Part shown: piece by piece, positions 1 through 8,350 of the stretch
Layout of the letters: every line of letters begins with the position of its first letter
Numbering within the stretch: position 1 is the first letter of the stretch
DNA from: an uncultured Gammaproteobacteria bacterium
Lineage (GTDB): Bacteria; Pseudomonadota; Gammaproteobacteria; Arenicellales; JAANXG01
Reading direction: 5' to 3'
Length of the DNA stretch: 58,250 nucleotides
NCBI GenBank assembly: GCA_947259395.1
Contig: CAMYMN010000019.1
Location: 2,501-60,750, forward strand
Position numbers and translations under genes: made by a program
Notes under the pieces: model-generated
The model's database searches: none
The model's input: the letters and a program-made list of their open reading frames with translations, nothing else
Told to the model about the DNA's origin: nothing

Positions 1-285
1 GGCCCAGCACTAAGCACTCTCTTATGTTTCGTTTGAGATGATGAATCTCGAAAGCACTTAGTGCTGGGTCCCCACCTTTCCCCCGTAGGGCTTATGTGGT
101 ATTAGCCCGAGTTTCCTCGGGTTGTCCCTCACTGTTGGGCAGATTCCTACGCGTTACTCACCCGTTCGCCACTCGTCGCCTAAAAACGCACCCCGAAGGG
201 ATTGTTTTTGTCGTTACCGTTCGACTTGCATGTGTTAAGCCTACCGCCAGCGTTCAATCTGAGCCAGGATCAAACTCTCCAGTTT
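1..285 (-). rRNA. rrs: 16S ribosomal RNA, 5' portion (cut by the window edge)
   Basis: The reverse strand carries the conserved 16S start (GAGAGTTTGATCCTGGCTCAG, near 258–280), the AACACATGCAAGTCGAACGG segment, GTGAGTAACGCGTAGG and the ATACCACATAAGCCCTACGG region, all in order. By comparison with E. coli the mature 5' end falls at about 285. The gene runs off the left edge at about E. coli position 195. Positions 1–70, where most bacteria have a short GGACC–TTCG–GGCC hairpin (helix 9), instead hold a stem-loop of about 70 nt with a 12-bp perfect base stem (see findings). The ORFs predicted across this region are not genes. Confidence 0.97.
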
Positions 286-404
286 AAATGTTGCGCCCTC
301 CTAAAGAGGGCCAATTCTAAAAAACCTCACCCCGAGGGGCTTGGTCTGTACTTAAACTGGAAACCCGGATCGGACGGAAGCGCCCACACGAATTACTTGG
401 TCCA

Positions 405-418
405 ATTTGTAAAAGAGC
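405..418 (-). promoter_or_regulatory. rrn leader boxA antitermination site
   Basis: The reverse strand reads GCTCTTTTACAAAT, very close to the E. coli rrn boxA (GCTCTTTAACAA). It lies in the 16S leader, between the promoter at 451–478 and the 16S 5' end at 285, where Nus-factor antitermination signals are expected. Confidence 0.75.
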
Positions 419-450
419 TATTCCCCGGCGCCAACCGGAGACCGGCGCGC

Positions 451-478
451 ATTATACGCGCGAAACTGCGTGGGTCAA
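451..478 (-). promoter_or_regulatory. rrn operon promoter (P1-like)
   Basis: On the reverse strand, -35 TTGACC (473–478) and -10 TATAAT (451–456) are separated by 16 bp and followed by a GC-rich discriminator (GCGCGCC). This is typical of stringently controlled rRNA promoters. The implied leader is about 160 nt. A second perfect TATAAT lies upstream at 498–503 with no good -35; it may be part of a second, weaker promoter. Confidence 0.85.
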
Positions 479-597
479 CGTTTTCAGGGAACCGTTTATT
501 ATAGTGTTTCTGGATAGTTTTTTCATCATCAAAACGGGATTGGCGCCACGCGCGTACGGAACCGGCAACTCATTGAATTGTATGGCATGACCTCAGG

Positions 598-682
598 AAA
601 TAGGGGACAGACCCCGATTTTCATTGGCATCTTAAAACCTATTCTGAGGAATATGAGAAAAATCGGGGTCTGTCCCCTATTT
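598..682. repeat. Inverted repeat with 24-bp arms between tyrS and rrn
   Basis: The left arm (598–621, beginning AAATAGGGGACAGACCCCG) and right arm (659–682) are perfect reverse complements around a loop of about 37 nt. Such GGGGACAG-type palindromes are common dispersed intergenic elements in Proteobacteria, often linked to REP-associated tyrosine transposases, though no transposase is in the window. As RNA it would form a long hairpin downstream of tyrS and could also act in termination. The rest of 286–705 holds the rrn leader and promoter and no gene. Confidence 0.8.
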
Positions 683-705
683 CTATTTCCCCGGGACGAA
701 TACGG

Positions 706-1908
706 TCACTTGATAGTGACGCGCGCGAACCTTCTCTTACCAACCTGAATCACGTGGCTGGCACCCGCTGGTAACTCCAACTCGAAATCCTCGACGCGCT
801 CACCATCGATGCGCACCGCCCCTTGCTGCACCATACGCCGCGCCTCCGAAGTGCTGGTGGTCAACTCCGCTTGCTTCAAAACTACCGAAATCCCGAGGCA
901 ACCATCGGCAGCCGTGATTTCTTTTTCCGGAATCTCGCTCGGCATCGCCCCCTTCTGAAATCGGTTAATGAATTCTTTTTTGGCGCTTTGCGCCGCTGCG
1001 CGCGAATGAAATCGCTCAGTAAGTTCCCCTGCTAGTTGAAATTTCACATCACGGGGGTTGGCGCCGGAACCGATCTCTCGCTTGAACACCTCAATCTCGT
1101 TGTTGCTGCGAAAGCTCAATAACTCGAAATAACGCCACATGAGCGTGTCGGAAATTGACATCAGTTTTCCAAATAATTCATTCGGCGGTTCGGTAATACC
1201 GATATAGTTATCCATGGATTTCGACATTTTTTGAACCCCGTCGAGGCCCTCCAGCAGCGGCACGGTAACGACTACCTGCGGCGCTTGCCCGAATTGTTTT
1301 TGCAGCTCGCGCCCCATCAACAAATTGAATTTTTGATCCGTACCCCCGAGTTCCACGTCTGCCTGCAATGCTACGGAATCGTATCCTTGTATTAACGGAT
1401 ACAGAAACTCATGAATCGCGATGGGTTGCCTGTTCCTATAACGCGCGTTGAAATCGTCACGTTCCAACATCCGCGCTACGGTATGTTTGGCGGCCAGTTG
1501 CACGAGGTCTGCGGCCTGCATTTCCCCCATCCAACTGGAATTGAACATTATGAGCGTCTTTTCCGGCGCCAGGATCTTGAAAATCTGTTCCTCATAGGTC
1601 TTCGCATTTTCTATCACTTGTTCCCGAGTCAGGGGCGGCCGCGTTGCGCTCTTGCCCGAAGGGTCGCCGATCATCCCAGTGAAGTCACCGATTAGGAAAA
1701 TGATCTGATGCCCCAGATCCTGAAAATGCCGCATCTTATTGATCAAAACGGTGTGACCCAAGTGTAGATCTGGCGCGGTCGGGTCGAATCCCGCTTTAAT
1801 CTTCAGGGTCTTAGCGGAGGCCAAACGCTCCTTGAGTTCCGATTCGCGGATAACCTCATCGACACCGCGTGTAATGAGCGTCATCGAATCGTCGATTGCA
1901 GTGGTCAT
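706..1908 (-). CDS. tyrS: Tyrosyl-tRNA synthetase (TyrZ-type)
   Basis: Cytoplasmic class I aminoacyl-tRNA synthetase charging tRNA-Tyr with tyrosine. The 400-residue protein shows the HIGH-type signature as HLGH (residues 49–52), the KMSKS loop (about 228–232) and a C-terminal S4-like RNA-binding domain (about 335–395). The intact KMSKS and the length match the TyrZ subgroup rather than E. coli TyrS. It reads away from the rrn operon in the order familiar from Pseudomonas. The start ATG is the first in frame, and the downstream M23 gene diverges from it. Family assignment is secure; the subgroup is from memory. Confidence 0.96.
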   Translation of the reverse strand: MTTAIDDSMTLITRGVDEVIRESELKERLASAKTLKIKAGFDPTAPDLHLGHTVLINKMRHFQDLGHQIIFLIGDFTGMIGDPSGKSATRPPLTREQVIENAKTYEEQIFKILAPEKTLIMFNSSWMGEMQAADLVQLAAKHTVARMLERDDFNARYRNRQPIAIHEFLYPLIQGYDSVALQADVELGGTDQKFNLLMGRELQKQFGQAPQVVVTVPLLEGLDGVQKMSKSMDNYIGITEPPNELFGKLMSISDTLMWRYFELLSFRSNNEIEVFKREIGSGANPRDVKFQLAGELTERFHSRAAAQSAKKEFINRFQKGAMPSEIPEKEITAADGCLGISVVLKQAELTTSTSEARRMVQQGAVRIDGERVEDFELELPAGASHVIQVGKRRFARVTIK

Positions 1909-1998
1909 AACATAGGGCTCGCCTATTAAGAATTTAGCCGTAAGGACAAATTGTAAGATCGTTCATCTAGTCATTTTCACCACTTTATCACACGGATT

Positions 1999-2027
1999 TT
2001 GACGTTTGGCATGCGAATCGGTACATT
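1999..2027 (+). promoter_or_regulatory. Candidate sigma-70 promoter for the M23 peptidase gene
   Basis: TTGACG (1999–2004), a 17-bp spacer, then TACATT (2022–2027). The predicted start site is about 25 nt upstream of the TTG start codon at 2062. Inferred from consensus match and position only. Confidence 0.45.
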
Positions 2028-2061
2028 ATCCGAGCCTATAAAAAACAACTAAAGCACTCTA

Positions 2062-3507
2062 TTGTCCAATAATACTTATAAGTCGCTTGTCTCTCGCGAT
2101 CTAAAACACGTTACCAACCCCAGACCACCGGCGCACCGTCTGGTGCACAAAACCGGGAAGGCTGCGTTGATCGGGGTGTGTACTGCAATGCTTATTACTT
2201 CGCTCGGTGACACCGCTAGTGCATCCGTCGAACCGAAGACAAGAACAGAAGCATTGTTGCAGGAAGCCGATACATTGCCTTTTTATTCCTTGGCACCGAT
2301 GAGTGACATAACGACTGCGATAGACGCAGGATTTCAATTCATCGGGCCGATCCGCACCGATATGGACTTTAAAGACCGTGATCCTGTCCGACCCAGACCG
2401 CAACGATCACAGTGCGAATGGATAAATCACAAGATTCGCAGGGGCGACACCCTCTCCGGGATCTTTAGGCGTAACGGTATTTCCATACGCGAAGCCCTGT
2501 TGCTGGTGAAGCACGAACAAGCATCCGTTCTCCAGTCTCTAATGCCTGGACAGGTGGTGAAGCTCTGCAAAGATGAGGCCAACGGCTTGATGGCCCTCAA
2601 CTACGACTTAGGGGATTACACGACCCTCTCTCTCCAAGCCGACGGTGGTGATTTCAAGGCCAATGTTGCAAAACGCCCCGTAATTACGCGCCATCGATAC
2701 GCCTCGGGCCGGATCAAAAACTCCTTATTTGGTTCTGCCAGGCGAATCGGGATCGACGACAAAATTGTATTGCAGTTAGTCTCTATTTTCGGCTGGGATA
2801 TAGATTTTGCACTCGATCTGAGGCGCGGTGACCACTACACACTGGTTTATGAAGAGCTTTATTCCGGCGACCGAAAAGTCGGCATCGGTGATGTCATAGC
2901 CGCCGAATTCGTGAATTACGGGATCGTCTATCGTGCGATCCGGCACGTCGATGAAAACGGTCACGTTGAATACTTCACCCCCGAAGGAACCAGTTTGCGC
3001 GGCACTTTTTTACGTACACCGGTAAAGTTTAGCCGCATCACGTCGCGTTTTAACCGTCAACGATTCCATCCAATGCTAAAAAGACGGCGCGCTCACAGGG
3101 GGATAGACTACGGTGCTCCGAGGGGAACACCGATACTGGTCACTGCCGATGGCAGAATTGGTTTCGTCGGCCGTAGAGGAGGCTACGGCAAAACCATCGT
3201 GGTACGTCACGGAGGAACCTACAGTACCTTGTATGGCCATCTGTCGCGATTTGCGCGTGGGTTACGAGCTGGTAGCACGGTCAAACAGGGAGACGTGATC
3301 GGCTATGTCGGTCGCACGGGGATGGCCACTGGAACCCACTTACACTACGAATTTCGCGTTAACGGGACGCATCGTGATCCATTAGCTAACAACATGCCCC
3401 GATCCCGTAAGATTCCGCGTCGATATCGCGATGATTTTCTGCTCAACGCACAAAGATTGCTCGACCAGCTTGTTTCCTATCGAGAAACAGATCTCGCGCA
3501 AAAATAA
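2062..3507 (+). CDS. LysM/OapA-like M23 family metallopeptidase (murein endopeptidase)
   Basis: Probable periplasmic zinc endopeptidase cutting peptidoglycan cross-links, MepM-like. The 481-residue protein has a basic N-terminus, a hydrophobic stretch at about residues 32–47 acting as signal/anchor, a LysM/OapA-like segment around 118–168 (motif RRGDTLSGIF), and the M23 domain at about 320–440. The zinc ligands are visible as HRGID (about 345–349) and HLHYEF (about 427–432). The longest frame begins with TTG at 2062; a later ATG start is possible but would cut into the N-terminal anchor. In Pseudomonas the orthologue sits beside tyrZ and anmK. Here anmK is absent and erpA is next, separated by a terminator. 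Confidence 0.9.
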   Translation: MSNNTYKSLVSRDLKHVTNPRPPAHRLVHKTGKAALIGVCTAMLITSLGDTASASVEPKTRTEALLQEADTLPFYSLAPMSDITTAIDAGFQFIGPIRTDMDFKDRDPVRPRPQRSQCEWINHKIRRGDTLSGIFRRNGISIREALLLVKHEQASVLQSLMPGQVVKLCKDEANGLMALNYDLGDYTTLSLQADGGDFKANVAKRPVITRHRYASGRIKNSLFGSARRIGIDDKIVLQLVSIFGWDIDFALDLRRGDHYTLVYEELYSGDRKVGIGDVIAAEFVNYGIVYRAIRHVDENGHVEYFTPEGTSLRGTFLRTPVKFSRITSRFNRQRFHPMLKRRRAHRGIDYGAPRGTPILVTADGRIGFVGRRGGYGKTIVVRHGGTYSTLYGHLSRFARGLRAGSTVKQGDVIGYVGRTGMATGTHLHYEFRVNGTHRDPLANNMPRSRKIPRRYRDDFLLNAQRLLDQLVSYRETDLAQK

Positions 3508-3533
3508 TCGCAATAAACAAGTATAGGATACGC

Positions 3534-3568
3534 AAAAAAACGGGGAAGGTGGTGCCTTCCCCGTTTTT
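3534..3568. terminator. Bidirectional intrinsic terminator
   Basis: A 9-bp GC-rich stem (CGGGGAAGG / CCTTCCCCG) with a 5-nt loop, flanked by A7 on the left and T5 on the right. It separates the convergent M23 peptidase and erpA genes and can serve both strands. Confidence 0.9.
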
Positions 3569-3591
3569 GTATTGCTGTAGCAGGCCGAATA

Positions 3592-3945
3592 TCAAGCAGA
3601 GAATGACGATCCGCAACCGCAAGTCGTCGTCGCATTGGGGTTATTGATAATGAACCTCGCACCTTCCAGATCTTCTTGGTAGTCGATTTTAGCACCCATG
3701 AGATATTGGAAGCTCATGGGGTCGATCAACAGTTTGACGCCGCCCTTTTCTACTGCGGTATCGTCTTCTTGCTGGTCTTCATCGAAGGTAAACCCATACT
3801 GGAAACCGGAGCAACCACCACCCTGAACGTAGACGCGAAGCTTCAGTTCGGGATTGTTCTCTTCGTCAATCAGCTGCTTAACTTTCGCCGCCGCGCTGTC
3901 GGTAAAGTCCAACGGAGAAGGCATTTCAGTTGCAGGAACACTCAT
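3592..3945 (-). CDS. erpA: Iron–sulfur cluster insertion protein ErpA
   Basis: A-type Fe–S carrier that delivers clusters to apoproteins such as isoprenoid-synthesis enzymes. The 117-residue protein carries the three invariant HesB/IscA cysteines: C45 in GGGCSGF and C109/C111 in the C-terminal CGCGSSF. Length and N-terminus match ErpA rather than IscA. A ribosome-binding site (AGGTG) precedes the ATG. It follows the bactofilin gene on the same strand, in the order seen in many gammaproteobacteria. Confidence 0.95.
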   Translation of the reverse strand: MSVPATEMPSPLDFTDSAAAKVKQLIDEENNPELKLRVYVQGGGCSGFQYGFTFDEDQQEDDTAVEKGGVKLLIDPMSFQYLMGAKIDYQEDLEGARFIINNPNATTTCGCGSSFSA

Positions 3946-4026
3946 TTACATACACCTCAAACTTAATTGAAGCGATTATTGCAACACCACGGTAGCCGGT
4001 CAACTTTATACAGAGACAGGCTATAA

Positions 4027-4476
4027 CTAGCTGTTTTGCTGAAATTTATCCGTGTCAGCCACACCACTCGGTACCGGTTTCAGAGTACCGGGAGCGGTGT
4101 CCGGCTCGCATACCAGGTTACCGTTTACCGTCGCGCCAAGCTCCATCTCCACCGCTTTATAGTGCACATCCCCTATCACCTGCGCCTTGGATTGAAGCTC
4201 AACACGGCCGGTCGACTTGATGTTGCCCTTAATCACACCGTTTACAACTACATGTGGAACAGAAACATTGCCTTCGATCTCGCCGAGCTCACTCAGAACC
4301 AAGGTGCTGCTGTTCCCTTCGTTCGCTGAAATACTACCAAGTACCTTACCATCCACTCGCAACCCGCCTGAAAATTCGAGGTCACCCTTCAACAAGGCCT
4401 TTTGCCCGACCAGGGTATCTATGGTGTCGACCGGTTTCTCGGTGGATGGGAGTTGCGAAGATTTTTTGCTCAACAT
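4027..4476 (-). CDS. Bactofilin family cytoskeletal protein
   Basis: 149-residue polymer-forming protein. Residues of about 25–125 form the bactofilin beta-helix, with repeating short hydrophobic–glycine units such as GLRVDGKVLGSI and VVVNGVIKGNIKSTG. The tails at both ends are polar and unstructured, as usual. Bactofilins form nucleotide-independent filaments that scaffold cell-wall enzymes, so the nearby M23 peptidase is a plausible functional partner. Start supported by GGGAGG five bases before ATG. Confidence 0.9.
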   Translation of the reverse strand: MLSKKSSQLPSTEKPVDTIDTLVGQKALLKGDLEFSGGLRVDGKVLGSISANEGNSSTLVLSELGEIEGNVSVPHVVVNGVIKGNIKSTGRVELQSKAQVIGDVHYKAVEMELGATVNGNLVCEPDTAPGTLKPVPSGVADTDKFQQNS

Positions 4477-4552
4477 TACATTTTCCTCCCAGGTTGTGGT
4501 CAGTATAGTTTAGACGCTACCGCCCATATTACTAATTTGTTTATCGGCAAGG

Positions 4553-5275
4553 TCAAACCTTAGGCCACTGATAGATGCGTTCCGTAGTATGAGACTTCTT
4601 TTTCTTGCCTAGTGTTGTCACGCTGACCTTGATTTCCAACGGCGCAAAGTCCGGTGGTAACCCGATGATTCCCTCCAAGTTCTGGAAGTATCGGAAGTTA
4701 ACATGAATCTTCGAATCTGGCGATTGCGGGTGTATAATCACCGTTTGTTGATCATTTTTCGAACCCTTTATCTCGAACCCCACGGTACCACTGACTTCCT
4801 CGCTATGGCGCAATGCCTGAATCAAGACAAGTTTATAACTGTACGAATCGGCCTTTTCTGTAGAGCTAATTGCCAAATCCTGAATCTGAACCCCACTGCG
4901 TCCGTCTTTGGGAGAAATGATACTTCTGTAGAATTTGAGTTCCTTGTGCAGATCGGTGATTTCTGCATTCGACGCGTTGAGATTTGATGCCAATTCCTTG
5001 TATGCAGATTTATCAATCTGTAACTGCCGTTGGGCCTGACTAATGCTCATCCTCAAATCTTTGTTTTCCTTGCGTACGAGTGCGAGATCCTTTTCTAGAC
5101 TTTCGATCGTCCGGTTTGCCTTCTGCCAACCGTAGTTTGCCTCCGAACGTCCATACTCGTAGGCCACCCAGATTAAACCAAGAAACACCGCCAGTCCCAT
5201 CACTGTTAACAGGATCTTGGCAGACGTTGATACCTTGGAACGGATAACAATGCTGTCGGTTCGCTGCCGTAACAT
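4553..5275 (-). CDS. Membrane-anchored coiled-coil protein (DUF6776-like)
   Basis: 240 residues, one transmembrane helix at about 20–40 after a short cytoplasmic tail, then a heptad-rich coiled coil at about 55–120, then a beta-rich C-terminal domain (about 125–235). This matches the uncharacterised DUF6776 family, which I recall between argC and bactofilin/erpA in gammaproteobacteria. Topology suggests a bitopic inner-membrane protein with its C-terminal domain in the periplasm. A role with the adjacent bactofilin is plausible but inferred from synteny only. Confidence 0.75.
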   Translation of the reverse strand: MLRQRTDSIVIRSKVSTSAKILLTVMGLAVFLGLIWVAYEYGRSEANYGWQKANRTIESLEKDLALVRKENKDLRMSISQAQRQLQIDKSAYKELASNLNASNAEITDLHKELKFYRSIISPKDGRSGVQIQDLAISSTEKADSYSYKLVLIQALRHSEEVSGTVGFEIKGSKNDQQTVIIHPQSPDSKIHVNFRYFQNLEGIIGLPPDFAPLEIKVSVTTLGKKKKSHTTERIYQWPKV

Positions 5276-5329
5276 TTAATTAAAACAGGCAAAAAAGTGA
5301 TTCTTTAAACACGTTTCGACACATAAACT

Positions 5330-6361
5330 TTACGGTAACAACGGGGGCATCTCCAATCCCATCGTTTCATCCAGCCCAAACATAATATTCATATTCTGCA
5401 CGGCCTGGCCAGCGGCGCCTTTCACCAGATTATCGATCACCGATAACACGACTAGCAGCTCCCCGCCACCGGGACGGTGAACCGCGATACGGCAAAGATT
5501 AGACCCCCTGACCGAACGCGTATCCGGGTGCTGACCCGGCGGCATGACGTCAACGAACGGTTCAGTGCGGTATCTGTTTTCAAAAAGCTCTTGCAGGTTT
5601 CGCGAGGACCCGGCAGCACGAGCATAGATCGTCGCATGAATCCCCCTTATCATCGGCGCCAAGTGCGGGACGAAAGTAAGGTCCACATCCTCATCGGTTA
5701 ATCCTGCAAGGGCCTGGTGGATTTCCGGTTCATGTCGATGTCCGGACACCGAATAGGCCTTTAGACTGTCACTGGCTTCGGCCAAAAGACTGCCGAGTTT
5801 GGCACTGCGACCCGCGCCGCTGACCCCGGATTTCGCATCAGCAATCAGCGTGCCCGGATCAACGCACCGGTCCTCTAATAGAGGCGCCAAACCTAAAATC
5901 ACCGCGGTCGGATAACACCCAGGGTTGGCGACTAAACGGGCCTTGCGAATACGCTCTCTGTACAGTTCAGGAAGTCCATACACCGATTCCGTTAGTAGCT
6001 CGGGGCAGAAATGCTCCATCCCATACCAACGCTCCCAAACAAGCTTGTCTTTAATTCTAAAGTCGGCAGCAATATCGATGAGACGCACACCAGCTTCCAT
6101 GAGTTCCCGCGCGTACTCCATGGCGACGCCGGTGGGTGTTGCCGAAAATACCACGTCACAATCATCCAAGTGAGCAGATGCCGGGTCCACAAAGTCAAGG
6201 TCGATGACACCGCGCAGGCTCGGAAAAAAATCCGCCACCGCCGTGCCCGCCTCATTACGCGAGGTAATCACTCCGAGCTTGATACCGGTGTGTTTCGACA
6301 GGATGCGTAACAGTTCGATTCCAGTGTAACCGGTACCACCAATAATACCGACGTTAATCAT
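5330..6361 (-). CDS. argC: N-acetyl-gamma-glutamyl-phosphate reductase
   Basis: Catalyses NADPH-dependent reduction of N-acetylglutamyl phosphate, the third step of arginine synthesis. The 343-residue protein has the N-terminal Rossmann motif [10 protein letters not shown] (residues 5–14), the catalytic cysteine C149 in NPGCYPT, and SGVSGAGR typical of the family. Length is standard. It is the first gene of the minus-strand run argC–DUF6776–bactofilin–erpA. Confidence 0.96.
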   Translation of the reverse strand: MINVGIIGGTGYTGIELLRILSKHTGIKLGVITSRNEAGTAVADFFPSLRGVIDLDFVDPASAHLDDCDVVFSATPTGVAMEYARELMEAGVRLIDIAADFRIKDKLVWERWYGMEHFCPELLTESVYGLPELYRERIRKARLVANPGCYPTAVILGLAPLLEDRCVDPGTLIADAKSGVSGAGRSAKLGSLLAEASDSLKAYSVSGHRHEPEIHQALAGLTDEDVDLTFVPHLAPMIRGIHATIYARAAGSSRNLQELFENRYRTEPFVDVMPPGQHPDTRSVRGSNLCRIAVHRPGGGELLVVLSVIDNLVKGAAGQAVQNMNIMFGLDETMGLEMPPLLP

Positions 6362-7007
6362 GCCTAAAGCACCACCGAATATAAAATCAAAAGTCCCGAG
6401 CCCAAACCCATGTTCAAATTATTTGAAGGTAAGTGTGTGACCGTACACTTTAAACTTCGTGCGCGACAAAATAAAAAGGGGCCCGAAGGCCCCTGCAAGT
6501 CACAGACATCGTGTTGTTGTTATCTAACCAGTCAACCTCTCGGCTAATAATTTCCAGTTGCTTAGCTCACTCGATGCAAAAATGCTGTCTCGTTTGCCGC
6601 CGCATAAATTCCATAGGCGACGTATATAGCACAGCCTGTATCATTTTCACAACCACAAAAATAATAATCTTTAGCAGAGCAGCGAGCGTATGTTGTGAAT
6701 ACGCAACAACTAGTGTCGAGTTCAATTCGACATCACACCTGCTTCAACCAGGATCAACATCGCGTTCCGGCGTGGCAAACGGGTTTGCACGGCAATCGTT
6801 AAACGTATCGTCTACGGCCTGATTCGCGTACCAACAACGCTTACTCGCAAATCGGCAACACCTCAAGCTACGCCGACCTTACCTATCCGGATTAGTCCCA
6901 CCCGGTTAATACTTGAGCGTTTTGGTTTTGTATTGCTGGCCGTCGATTACCACCGGCAAGGCAGCGTCTCACGGTTAATCATTTCCATTAACGCGGTGCC
7001 TGGCTCT
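6362..7007. other. Intergenic region with no convincing gene
   Basis: About 650 bp between argC and the PaaK-like gene. Predicted plus-strand ORFs here show no recognisable features. On the minus strand a cysteine-rich open stretch (6562–6732) ends just before a good terminator but lacks a usable start codon (see findings). An AAGTGT…ACACTT hairpin sits at about 6430–6450. Confidence 0.5.
6473..6495 (-). terminator. Intrinsic terminator (minus strand)
   Basis: The reverse strand reads AGGGGCC-TTCG-GGCCCCT followed by TTTTA: a GC-rich stem with a UUCG tetraloop and a U-tract. It lies about 500 bp beyond the end of the PaaK-like gene, so it ends either a long 3' UTR or an unrecognised transcript. 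Confidence 0.8.
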
Positions 7008-8243
7008 TCAATCGTACGTCCGCACATCATCGATTACCTTTCCATCGTTGGGCAACGATCCAGGTTTCAAGAAGGTGGCCTGCCCCCGCAATTTACACAC
7101 ATCGCGGATGCTGCGCGCAATCGCATCGGCCAACTGAGCGGTTCCACCGTTTACTTCGCACTTCAGCATCATAATGTCGTTGGTGCCGTCATTATCGACA
7201 ACCAGACGGGCTTTTTGGACTTCCGTATGCCGTTTGATAATTTCGTTCACCTGTGAAGGATGAACAAACATGCCCTTTACTTTTGTGGTTTGATCAGCGC
7301 GCCCCATCCATCCCTTGATCCTCGTGTTAGTGCGACCACAGGGACTCACTCCCGGAAGCACCGCCGACAGATCACCGGTACCAAATCGGATCAGCGGATA
7401 GTCGGGATTGAACGTGGTAACAACAACTTCTCCAACCTCATCTTCCGCCACCGGGTCGCCGGTCCCAGGCCGCACCAGTTCGACAATCACCTCCTCGTCG
7501 AGAATTAACCCCTCTTTTGCATCGCTCTCGTAAGCTATGAGGCCGACATCGGCGGTGGCGTAGCATTGCAGGATATTGATGCCATGCTCGTTTATTACCG
7601 ACCGCAGATTCGACGGCAGCGCTTCGCCACTGACCAGCGCTTTTTTCAGGCTCGACAATTCCAGGCCCATCTCCAATGCTTTTTCGAGAATGATCTTTAA
7701 GAAAGAGGGCGTCCCGACGTAACCTGCGGGCCGAAGATCATCAATAGTCTGGGCTTGTAATTCGGTCTGCCCGACCCCGGCCGGAAACACAACACAACCT
7801 AAGGCGTGGGCGCCGCTCTCCAACATCGACCCAGCCGGGCTGAAGTGATAAGAAAAGGTGTTATGGACCAGGTCCCCTTCGCGGAACCCAGCAGCGTACA
7901 AAGCACGAGCCATACGCCAATAATCTATCCGTTTTCCCTCCGGTTCATATATCGGACCGGGTGACGCAAAGATCTTTCCCAGCTGATTGACCGCGGTCGC
8001 CGCGAGACCACCGAACGGTCTATCGTGTTCCTGCAAACCAATGAGGTCCGACTTGCGGATGACCGGAAGCTGCGACAAGGCCGTGGGCTGATTGCACGCC
8101 GAGGCATCGACACCGTCCAGAATCTTCGCAAACGTTGAAGCATGAAGTTGCGCGTTGGCGATCTGATCAGGCAACCGCGCAAACAATTCCCGTTCACGCT
8201 GATCCGGATCGCGCGTTTCCAGTCGATCGTAATACTGCGTCAT
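7008..8243 (-). CDS. Phenylacetate–CoA ligase (PaaK)-like adenylate-forming protein
   Basis: 411-residue member of the ANL superfamily, closest in layout to PaaK. It retains YVGTPSFLKIIL, the CYATADVGLIAYE region (PaaK CYGLSE-like), RFGTGDLSA and a C-terminal domain with KGMFVHPSQVNEI. The glycine-rich phosphate-binding loop is degenerate: at about residues 92–102 the usual SSGTTGKP reads ASPGPIYEPEG. It may therefore be a poor ATP enzyme or have an altered mechanism. It is the last gene of the Liv-type transporter block, so its likely substrate is what the transporter brings in; that is inference. Confidence 0.8.
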   Translation of the reverse strand: MTQYYDRLETRDPDQRERELFARLPDQIANAQLHASTFAKILDGVDASACNQPTALSQLPVIRKSDLIGLQEHDRPFGGLAATAVNQLGKIFASPGPIYEPEGKRIDYWRMARALYAAGFREGDLVHNTFSYHFSPAGSMLESGAHALGCVVFPAGVGQTELQAQTIDDLRPAGYVGTPSFLKIILEKALEMGLELSSLKKALVSGEALPSNLRSVINEHGINILQCYATADVGLIAYESDAKEGLILDEEVIVELVRPGTGDPVAEDEVGEVVVTTFNPDYPLIRFGTGDLSAVLPGVSPCGRTNTRIKGWMGRADQTTKVKGMFVHPSQVNEIIKRHTEVQKARLVVDNDGTNDIMMLKCEVNGGTAQLADAIARSIRDVCKLRGQATFLKPGSLPNDGKVIDDVRTYD

Positions 8244-8350
8244 ACCGAATTGTAAAAGTTAGTGAAAGTCAGAAGCGGCATACCCAATGATCTAGCCCGT
8301 TTCTTTGTTAGCGTCATTTCTGCTTCGAAATAGCTCGAGCGCTCACGTTA

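Noticed and set aside
96-504. Two plus-strand ORFs of 63 and 100 codons
   Set aside because: They lie antisense to the 16S rRNA gene and its leader; the sequence is explained by rRNA, boxA and promoter.
6511-6822. 103-codon plus-strand ORF after argC
   Set aside because: No family features, no ribosome-binding site, unlike neighbouring codon use; overlaps the region of the minus-strand terminator and open cysteine-rich stretch.
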